From: Amia ocellicauda
Lineage: Eukaryota; Chordata; Actinopteri; Amiiformes; Amiidae
Assembly (NCBI RefSeq): GCF_036373705.1
Contig: NC_089856.1
Coordinates: forward strand, 9,418,501 to 9,482,500
Direction: 5' to 3'
DNA length: 64,000 bases
In this document: positions 55,526 through 64,000 of the stretch, piece by piece
Position numbering within the stretch: position 1 is the first letter of the stretch
Layout: each line of letters opens with the position of its first letter
Position numbers and translations under genes: made by a program
Notes under the pieces: model-generated
The model's database searches: none
What the model saw: the letters and a program-made list of their open reading frames with translations, nothing else
What the model was told of the DNA's origin: nothing

Positions 55526-56658
55526 CAGTGAGGAAAAAAAGTATTTGATCCCCTGCTGATTTTGTACGTTTGTCCACTGACAAAGAAATGATCAGTCTAT
55601 AATTTTAATGGTAGGTGTATTTTAACAGTGAGAGACAGAATAACAACAAAAAAATCCAGAAAAACGCATTTCAAAAAAGTTATACATTGATTTGCATGTT
55701 AATGAGGGAAATAAGTATTTGACCCCTTCGACTTAGTACTTGGTGGCAAAACCCTTGTTGGCAATCACAGAGGTCAGACGTTTCTTGTAGTTGGCCATCA
55801 GGTTTGCACACATCTCAGGAGGGATTTGGTCCCACTCCTCTTTGCAGATCCTCTCCAAGTCAATAAGGTTTCGAGGCTGACGTTTGGCAACTCGAACCTT
55901 CAGCTCCCTCCACAGATTTTCTATGGGATTAAGGTCTGGAGACTGGCTAGGCCACTCCAGGACCTTAATGTGCTTCTTCTTGAGCCACTCCTTTGTTGCC
56001 TTGGCTGTGTGTTTTGGGTCATTGTCATGCTGGAATATCCATCCACGACCCATTTTCAATGCCCTGGCTGAGGGAAGGAGGTTCTCACCCAAGATTTGAC
56101 GGTACATGGCCCCGTCCATCGTCCCTTTGATGCGGTGCAGTTGTCCTGTCCCCTTAGCAGAAAAACACCCCCAAAGCATAATGTTTCCACCTCCATGTTT
56201 GACGGTGGGGATGGTGTTCTTGGGGTCATTCCTCCTCCTCCAAACACGTTGAGTTGAGTTGATGCCAAAGAGCTCAATTTTGGTCTCATCTGACCACAAC
56301 ACTTTCACCCAGTTCTCCTCTGAATCATTCAGATGTTCATTGGCAAACTTCAGACGGGCCTGTACATGTGCTTTCTTGAGCAGGGGGACCTTGCGGGCGC
56401 TGCAGGATTTCAGTCCTTCACGGCGTAGTGTGTTACCAATTGTTTTCTTGGTGACTATGGTCCCAGCTGCCTTGAGATCATTAACAAGATCCTCCCGTGT
56501 AGTTCTGGGCTGATTCCTCACCGTTCTCATGATCATTGAAACTCCACAAGGTGAGATCTTGCATGGAGCCCCAGACCGAGGGAGACTGACAGTCATTTCT
56601 TTGTCAGTGGGCAAACGTACAAAATCAGCAGGGGATCAAATACTTTTTTCCCTCACTG
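55526..56658 (-). mobile_element. Tc1-type DD34E transposon with internal deletion
   Basis: Flanked by TA at 55524-55525 and 56659-56660. The terminal inverted repeats begin CAGTGAGGAAAAAAAGTATT on the left and, inverted, CAGTGAGGGAAAAAAGTATT on the right. The left end has the whole roughly 200-bp terminal region; the right end matches for only about 70 bp before running into coding sequence. The length of 1133 bp is short compared with the roughly 1.6 kb usual for Tc1 elements. This terminal sequence is widespread in fish genomes. Confidence 0.95.
55733..56596 (-). pseudogene. Tc1 DD34E transposase, N-terminally truncated
   Basis: The frame is open for 287 aa from ATG 56596. It begins [20 protein letters not shown], which in full-length relatives lies about 45-50 residues into the protein, so the first helix-turn-helix is gone. 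Catalytic residues are all present: D in [10 protein letters not shown] in FQHDNDPKH and E in [11 protein letters not shown], with 34 residues between the last two. There are no stops or frameshifts in what remains. The deletion probably blocks DNA binding. Confidence 0.9.
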
Positions 56659-57309
56659 TACATTAAAAGACCTTAGCAGTAGGTAAATCACCTGCCAAAA
56701 AAAAAAAAAGAAAGTATTACAGTGACTAATTAAAGTTACCATAAATAGAAAGCAATTTTCCTAAATTACCTCGGTTTTTATTTATCCACTATAAACTATG
56801 TTACTGCGTTTGCACCAGAAAAATGCTTATCATTCCAAACAGGGCCCTCGCCCAGACATTGTGCGAGTTCCAGCTCACGGTGCCTCAGGAGAAGAGCCAA
56901 ACCATGTTTTCTGCACTTGGCTAAGTCACCTGGCAAGAATACCATTTAGCCTGTGACAGACGAGCCGCTGGATGCATGCAAATGAAGTGCAACTAGATTA
57001 TTGGGAAAGGAGTAACTTTACATACATGCAGGGTGTATCAGCACATGTAGTTGATGCTGTTTGACTAAGATTAGTGTGATCAGGGTCTTCGGTCAGCAAG
57101 GCCCATATTAACCTATCACAGAGTAGCCTGGTGCAGTGATCCTCAGCCCTGCTTCTGAAGAGCCATGCATCTTCTGTTTTTTGTTCCAAATGAGCTCCAA
57201 ATGACTATATTGCACATTTAACTAAACTACTAATGGGTCAAAGAACTGAAACCAAATTCAGATGACACAGGGCTACCCCCATGAGCAAGAAGGACTGGTC
57301 TAGTGAATA

Positions 57310-57440
57310 TGGTAAAAGGTATGTAACCAGGAGGTTTCCCTAGTTCAAACCCTGGCTCGGCTTCTGACATGCCAGGGTGTTACCTTCAACAAGTGTTTGT
57401 GCTCTGCCCTGTTGGCACAACTCTGTAGCAACTCTGTTGT
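57310..57440 (+). mobile_element. tRNA-derived SINE head-like sequence
   Basis: A B-box-like AGTTCAAACCCTGG near 57352-57365, followed by TTACCTTCAACAAGTGTTTG and GTGCTCTGCCCTG, resembles the body of fish tRNA-SINEs (the 'accttgagcaagtcac' block). Degenerate, with no clear 3' tail. Confidence 0.45.
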
Positions 57441-57689
57441 TGTTGTTATAGTCCTAGTAAACACCTCTAAGTTACTTATCTTAATAATCAACTAGATGGG
57501 TGAACAAAATCTTCCAGATTATTGTTCTTATTATTTTTCACCTTGCTGGCAAACTGAATGAGTGACAATAATTATATTACAACCCCCCAAAACAAACTTA
57601 CCTAAATCACTGCTTCACATCCACTAGCAGTTATGTGTCTTGTTAGGTACAGACTTTATTAACATAGCAAGCACATTCTGTTGAATATA

Positions 57690-58396
57690 CCATTTGATTT
57701 GTGTGTTCAGCACAAACAATAGAACTGAACTTGTCTGCTGTTCTCGGCCCCGATTTGCACACGCTACTCCACTACACTACTCCCTTCACTCCCTCCAGAT
57801 CTCAGCTTGCATCCAGTTCAAGACTTTGACTCTCACCCACCCGACTCTCCTAATTCTCCCTCCAGACCTCCTGTGCCAGAAGACTAACTCCGCCTCCTCT
57901 CCACTCTCCTTCGTCCAGAGACGCTCCTTCTCATCCCTGGCCCCTAAGTGGTGGAACGACCTTCCCACCGAAGTCAAAACAGCAGAGTCCCTGACCTCCT
58001 TCTGGCGCTTACTCAGGACACATCTGTTCAGACTGTACATGTAATAGAGCAGCTTCACCTGAGCATTCTTGTAAGTTCGCTCTTTATATAACTATGCTTT
58101 ATTATGCTCCTGCTTACTTACTTTGTTAGAACACCTCTTGTTTTATTGTTTTATTTCTCCTATGCCCCCTCCCTTTAGCTCACACCTAGGACTTCACTGC
58201 ACCATGTCTGCCCTTTTTACCTCTTTGAACTAGGATGTATGCTTTATATCTTATAAACTGTACTACTGCACATTTTTCATTCTTAAATTGTACTTTGCCT
58301 TGATTATACTTCTACACTTTAGTAATGCTTAAATATAATTTTGTGTAAAGTGCAAGTCATCCTAAATAAGGGTGTTTGCCAATAAATACAATATAA
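57690..58396 (+). mobile_element. 3' end of an L2/CR1-like LINE
   Basis: The open frame ending at 58044 encodes the C-terminal segment typical of fish LINE reverse transcriptases: ISACIQFKTLTLTHPTLLI, then SFSSLAPKWWNDLPTEVKTA and LLRTHLFRLYM. About 350 bp of 3' UTR follows, ending CCTAAATAAGGGTGTTTGCC AATAAATA (58361-58388). It is 5'-truncated, as LINE copies usually are. Confidence 0.8.
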
Positions 58397-58559
58397 TAAT
58401 AGAAGTAGGATATTTAGATACATATTTAAAAACAACGCATATATAAACATGAAGGTCTTTTCTGCGGTCATATTTGTTGCATTTGGGGGTTTAATTTTCT
58501 AGTGACACATTATTCAAACACGTTTCACGGCTGAAAGGCAGAGTAACGTGGGTAAAAAC

Positions 58560-59600
58560 TACCACTCCCAGAAAGCTTTCTTCACACGCACGTCCGGTAT
58601 TTGTCACCTTTCGTGCTGACGCAAGCAGGGGGTGACGCAAGCAGGGGGTGTGGCCGGGGCGGCGTGACGTCTCCTCCAGTGACAGAGGCGAGCGGAGCAG
58701 TCCACCCGAGCCGGTATCTGGCGGAAGGTCGGAGATTTGTCTCAGTGAAAGGATATACAGCAAAACAAAAACGAGCCGCAGAAAGACACAAACATCTCGA
58801 CAAATGACAGCACATCGGTGACAAGGGCCACGGACTGCTGGAAACCCCATGCCGGTTCCCGGGGTTTGGCGGATATATCGACTTGTTTTTAACGTTGGGC
58901 TGCCCGATACACAGCTTGCGTCGTGACATCGTATTGTTGGTCGCATCCAGCGCAACACAAACTAAACCCCCGGGGCGCTCGGCCGCACAGCACAGCACGA
59001 CCGGGCTTTGGTTTCTGTTTACGACCGGTGCTCTTTCGGGGGGGGAGAAGAACCACCTACCCCCCGGCGGAGGGTGGTGTAACGCCCTCTCTTTCATAAA
59101 ACACATCATAATATACGGCCATGGCGGTTTCAGCCACCGCTCGGCGGCTGCCCATGGGCGTCCGGACATACAGCGAGTTGCTGGAGATCATCACCCTGGG
59201 CACCGGCCGGTCCTGCAGCGCAGCGGGGGCCCGGGCCCGAGCACGGCAGCCAATCAGGTGAGAGGCCGAGCGAGCACAGCGCGGCCATTAATCAAACGAG
59301 CCGCATCACCGGAGTGTGTCTCTCCTCGCCGACGTCAGAGGGGAGGAGTGGCAGTGGTGGTAACAGGCGACGTTTTGGAGGTTAAAACCAGGGGTAGATA
59401 GTGGGGGCAGTAACGGCATGGCGATAGTGTCTGTTTCACCTCTCGGTTGGTGTGTGGTGTAGTAGGAGTGGTAGTGACTGCCGCTGCACTATGTTTTTGT
59501 AAGGCCGCTGTACTTCCCGGCGGCGGCGTAGTGGTGGCAGTGCGGGGTGTAAAGCATGGTATTTAGGCAGACCTCCAGTAGTGGGGCGCTGAAACTCACG
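58560..59600 (+). promoter_or_regulatory. CpG island promoter of the coq10a-like gene
   Basis: CpG density rises sharply from about 58560 and stays high past the first exon. A 16-bp unit TGACGCAAGCAGGGGG is tandemly duplicated at 58617-58648, and CGTGACGTCTCC (about 58663-58674) adds a CRE-like TGACGT, so three TGACG motifs lie within about 55 bp. Confidence 0.6.
59121..59257 (+). CDS. coq10a: first coding exon, probable coenzyme Q-binding protein COQ10A
   Basis: The ATG has a strong Kozak context (GCCATGG). The frame encodes 45 residues, MAVSATARRLPMGVRTYSEL then a G/A/R-rich stretch, and ends in phase 2 at a GTGAGA donor. The Arg-rich, acid-poor N-terminus fits a mitochondrial presequence, and MA..ARRLP.G.R vaguely resembles the human COQ10A start. 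COQ10A is a START-like protein that binds coenzyme Q in mitochondria. The identity rests mainly on position and orientation next to ankrd52. The conserved domain exons are not found up to 64000, so intron 1 would exceed 4.7 kb. Confidence 0.5.
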
Positions 59601-62600
59601 CTTGTGTGGAAACGCTACTGGAATCGGGGGTGGCTGGTTTGGCTTAGATGTGATTAACCGACGATGATGCACGGCAGAGGAATGCGTTTCATAACAGCAC
59701 CACCGCAGAACAACAAGCATCGCGCCAGCCGGGTGGATAGTGACCAAGTGCAAAGCTGAGCGGTTGACACGCGTATCTTTTGCATATCAACTGCATATTT
59801 CCAATTGAACATGATCAAAAGCAGACGAGCGTTAGCATTACAATCCCACAGGTCTTTTAATAAACCACTGTAGAGCGCCCGAACGACAGTGCTATTTAAC
59901 CTACCCTATATATTCCTTAGCCCAGAAAAGGTGTTTACATTTTGAAAAGTTGCTGATTTGAAGTTTACCAATATATTGAGCCTGGAGACCTACTTCCAGG
60001 TCTTTTTGTATTGATGTAACTGCATACAAAACTACTACTTAAGTGGCTTACACCAATAGTTGTAGGTGTCAGGAACAAATGCCTTTCCCACTCCGAGGAA
60101 CAGTGGGATCCTATGGGAAGGAGCTTGATGGGAAGGGCCTGGAATCATAAGCCTCAGGCAACCCCACAAGAATAGGTGATCTGAATGCAGCCTCCTGACT
60201 TTCCTAACTATTCTTCTGTAATGTGAACAATTACAGAGCCATCATGGACCACAGTGCAGAAGTACCCACCACCTGCAACAATGTTGTTTTTGACCTTACA
60301 CTCTGCTTGTGAATGAAGGCCTTTTATGTGGATTTTGGATTGAAAGCATAAGCCAACCCCAGTGTGTGAGGGGGGGAAAAAGGGTCAATTGGGGACAAAT
60401 CCCTGGGAGAAAAAGTATAATGTGTGCAATGAAAGTATAGCGCAGCCTCAAGCCATCAAACACCAGAAATCTCATCTCGCACCCAGGAGCTAATAATACA
60501 CACAGCCCACCATACAGTAACGAGCAGACTTGCAATACTCTTCCCTTAGATGGAGGCACGATTTCCCACAATGCCCAGGAAAGCAGTCCTTTATAGGTGT
60601 TTACCCTGCCTCATCACATTCTGCACAGGGAGCAAATGTAATGGTCACCGGTCTCCTTGTGACCTTTGCCCCTGGAAATTAGAATGACAATATTTGAAAA
60701 TGCTTAACTGGCAAAGCATTTTCTCAATATAACCTGCACCTTGATCCTCAGAATAACCCGAGCTTCTCCCGTGACCTCTCAGGGCAGTGCCAGGGTCCCA
60801 CGGCTCTCGAATGACACACAGACAAAGGGCGAAATACGTTTTCTGGTTGTATATTACCGTTTTGGACATTCACACAGCTAAAAGTCAAAAGACCAAAAAA
60901 CAGTTTAATTCATGGGGGGAAATATATATCTCATTTATCAAGTTGTGTGTGATAGGTAAATAAAATCCTATCAATATAACATTAAATAAATTTGCTTTCT
61001 AATGCACCGATATGTTGCATCTGTGCTAGGTGTCTCAAGGTCTCCTAAATTGGCATGTTCAGTACTTTCTGGAAGAGCAAGTTTCAACAGCCCCTGAAAT
61101 GACAGGCCCAGGTAAATGTCATCTCTAGTGTGTTTTTGCAGTGTTTGCCACTTGCAAAGGCAGTTTCTTGTTGAGAGCACAAGACTGCCCATCTCCAAGA
61201 GGAACAATCACTGCTGTTAACTGCCAAATCTACTGCCACTGCCTAGTGAGCGAGATTAGCACTTTTACTGTGTACAGTGCATGTCTCATTTGCAGTTCAT
61301 GAGACAAAGCAATATCATTATATGGATAATGTTATCTTGCACTGGACATTTCATCCTGTTATCTGTCTGTCTATGGAGAGATCACGATATCTGTCCATCT
61401 ATCTATGGAGATTTAATGATGCTGGAGAGGGCAGGTGGCTTTCTTTGAAATTGCAAAGTACTATTTCTATATAGTAGTATAGTAGTATATAGCCCAAAGA
61501 TCTCTGACCCACTTCAGGATGTCCTTCTGGGGTCAGTAGTTACATGAGGATGTATGGCAGCGCATTGTCACAAGAGGCTAGAATGGCAGCAAACCCCATC
61601 GTTCACAGGAGATCAAATGACTGACTGGTTGCTGGCACTTTGGATAGGCTGACGGGCCGGAGAAGAGAATCAGAAATGGCATATTTCATTTTATTCCTCT
61701 ACTGCAGTTTGTGTCATTGTGTGCGTATTCATAATGCCCCTTTGCAAACAAATTGCAAAGTTATAGTCTGTTTGAAGTCCGTATACCACCTTGAGGGAGA
61801 TGTCTACAAATATCCTGGATGCTAAGCACAGCAGCTAGATTGCAGCTCCCATCAGTCATTGTCTTCTGTCACTGTACAATTACACTTTTTTTTGTTTTTT
61901 GGTAGTTGTTTTTTGTGGAAAAGACAGTCCCTACTACCTTTTTCCAGGTATAGAAGATGGGCCCACAACGTGAGCAGAAATGACAGAGAACTGCATAAAA
62001 TAAACCACAATTAGTGATGCCACTGGGAATGTTAGGAAGTTTCACAGATATGGCAACACGCAGATTTAAAGTGAGCATTGTGTCTGGAATGAGCAGAGAG
62101 GCCTACTAATCGCATACTTTATCGCCTGTTGAGCAGCTGTGCTGATATAAGGGGTATTTCAGTTAAAGGTGAGAACGTATATATCAAGGTCACTGGCAAG
62201 CCAGTTGGATAGCTACTATAAAGAGTTTTATGTTAGAGTCCAACCTGCTGGAAACCGCAGTCTGCATGGGGGGTAGGACTCTGATAAGGGGCTGATTGTT
62301 CGGTTTGTGGATTTTTCCAAGCTGTTCTTGTAACTTTCCCTTTCTTGGTGGAGAGGCAGCGTGAGGCACAGGACAGCAAAACACTGTGGGCAGTCTTGGT
62401 GTATTCTGGAGGTCTGGTATATCTGAACCGGCCTGCACCCCCCACACTGAGAGCAGGGGGAGGCTATAGTGGTTGTGTTGGGGTTGCAATCCAGTGCTGG
62501 CCTGGGGTATCGCCAGCTCTCCAGTGGTATATTTGAGTAAGACTGGTTACAAAGGGATCGAGTATGTGGCAGGATCCTGCGCTTCGGTGGATCAGGCAGC

Positions 62601-64000
62601 TCAAGGTCACTGCTTTGAGTCCAGACTGTGCCGCTTGAGTGGTTTCTGGCAGGGGCAAAGGCAGAGCAGAACTGGGCATCTCAGATTTAACGAGGTAGAG
62701 GTGACAGGGAGACCTTGCCTCACCACACAGTTAAGCCACCCACTGCACCCAAGCATTTCAGGGTTTACATAAGGACTTAAAGTCTATTTTGAAACTCATG
62801 TGTGCTTGAACAGATGCATAAAGTAAAAGCTATGCTATATCTTGCATTTGATCTACCCCAACCCCAACCAGATCAGCTGTACACTTTGGCCAAGTCAGAA
62901 CCTTTTCCCACCAATCTGAAATGGCCAGAAAAAAAGTACTGAGAAAGGAGGTTCCTGGACTGTCTTGGGAAAGGTGTCTTATTAGTCTTCAGGTCCCAGT
63001 ATAAGGCCCAAGCGAGTAGGGCAAATGTGATACAGTTGGCTCCCCCACTAGCTGCGGTATAAATAGGGTGAAAAGTATATCTCTGGCCTCATCTTGACCT
63101 GCCCCTGCCTTCCAGCCCTGGGCCTCCACCCAAGAAGCAAGTCTACGGAGATGTTCAATTCCACATTAAGGTAGACCTACTTAAACCAGCACCTGCACTG
63201 GCCAGTTATGGGTCCTCCAGAGTTCTTAAATCTCCCTATCTTTGTTCCCCGGCCTTAGTCTTTAGATCCAGTTTCAAGAAGCTTTTCAGAGGTCATTTGT
63301 GATTGGTGTGTATAAGTATTTTCTTTTACAAATATAGTCTGGAGCCAAGAATCAAAAAAATGTAATAAGGCCTTCGGGCAGTCCCCTGGTATGTCTCCCC
63401 AGCTCTAAATTTAGGCCATCATTTTACAGACTTTTATCCTAATTTAGTAAAAAAACTAAAAAACACTCCATATGAGCAACATGCAGACAGAGCATATTCT
63501 AATAGAAGAAACTATGATCACATACTTCTGCTTTTGATCAGCCGGAGTTCAAAATTGGTTCAAGAATTCAGTTCCAGCCTTCCAGGGTACCTGTCTGGCA
63601 TCGTAACCCTGTGCTATTCTTGTGTTTTACTTGAGGTGTCCATCCCCCTCCTCTGTTTGCTCTCTGTATTAACTGTCCCAGCAGTGAAGACTACTGGATT
63701 AATCCTGCCATTGTTACTGGTTCATTCCCCAGGGGGCTGTGATTGCAAAGCATCCTCGTGAAAGATTTCTCTCTCGGCTTGCGTGCACAGAAGCGTTATG
63801 TAACTGTGCAGGAGCAGAAGGGGGTGAAGGCAGGGTGTCACATTACACACCGCCACACGAGGCTCATTCATATATTTACTTAGAAATACAGGCCACATGA
63901 TCGGAGCCAAAAACAGATCAGCGCCTTCTGCTTGAAGCTTCTTCTTAGGGCTGTGAAGAGCAAGCACCTGCATTTTACACCAGGCTGAGCCATTGACTCC
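59258..64000. other. probable intron 1 of the coq10a-like gene
   Basis: I looked on the plus strand for the expected COQ10 domain sequence (NKRKEYSERR, GYSMQEMYEVV) and did not find it. A weak LINE-tail-like frame (ALVFRSSFKKLFRGHL) lies near 63250-63298. A weak B-box-like sequence occurs near 62605-62625. Otherwise nothing is recognised. Confidence 0.4.

Noticed and set aside
55826..56513. Plus-strand open frames inside the Tc1 element
   Set aside because: Antisense shadows of the transposase frame.
58883..59401. 172-aa frame over the coq10a-like first exon
   Set aside because: It is in a different frame from the ATG with good Kozak context, and its openness follows from high GC. Treated as a shadow.
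63110..63300. Possible second LINE 3' end (ALVFRSSFKKLFRGHL)
   Set aside because: Only a short fuzzy resemblance, with no tail sequence. Mentioned but not called.

Overview
The window is vertebrate genomic DNA, most likely from a ray-finned fish. The evidence is split genes with GT-AG introns, sparse coding sequence, abundant microsatellites and homopolymers, fish-type Tc1/mariner transposons, and SINE/LINE fragments. The species cannot be named from the sequence alone.

Layout, left to right. (1) 981-3746, plus strand: nabp2 (SOSS-B1/SSB1), six coding exons, 194 aa. (2) 7168-14556, plus strand: slc39a5 (ZIP5 zinc importer), eleven coding exons, 607 aa. (3) 14557-32732: a long AT-rich, homopolymer-rich stretch with no recognisable protein-coding exon; much of 16.7-32.7 kb could be a very long ankrd52 3' UTR. 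(4) 32733-54503, minus strand: ankrd52 (PP6 ankyrin-repeat regulatory subunit C), 28 coding exons, 1067 aa. (5) 54504-59120: divergent intergenic region with an internally deleted Tc1 element, a tRNA-SINE-like piece and the 3' end of an L2/CR1-like LINE. (6) 59121-59257, plus strand: a first coding exon in a CpG-rich promoter, called coq10a mainly from position; the rest of the gene lies past the window end.

The order and orientation nabp2(+), slc39a5(+), ankrd52(-), coq10a(+) match the human 12q13 block as I know it. I assembled the exons by hand. In each complete gene the splice phases join at every junction and the total CDS length is a multiple of three (585, 1824 and 3204 nt). The genes are neighbours by ancestry, not a pathway: DNA-damage ssDNA binding, zinc import, PP6 targeting and coenzyme Q binding.

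Three Tc1/mariner-type elements have both ends visible: a 940-bp non-autonomous element in slc39a5 intron 7, a DD36E element in ankrd52 intron 23 with one in-frame stop in its transposase, and a DD34E element with a deleted transposase N-terminus. I did not find a convincing undescribed biological system. The best leads are the possible 16-kb 3' UTR, a nested foldback around a perfect CRE palindrome, and the structures of the three transposons.
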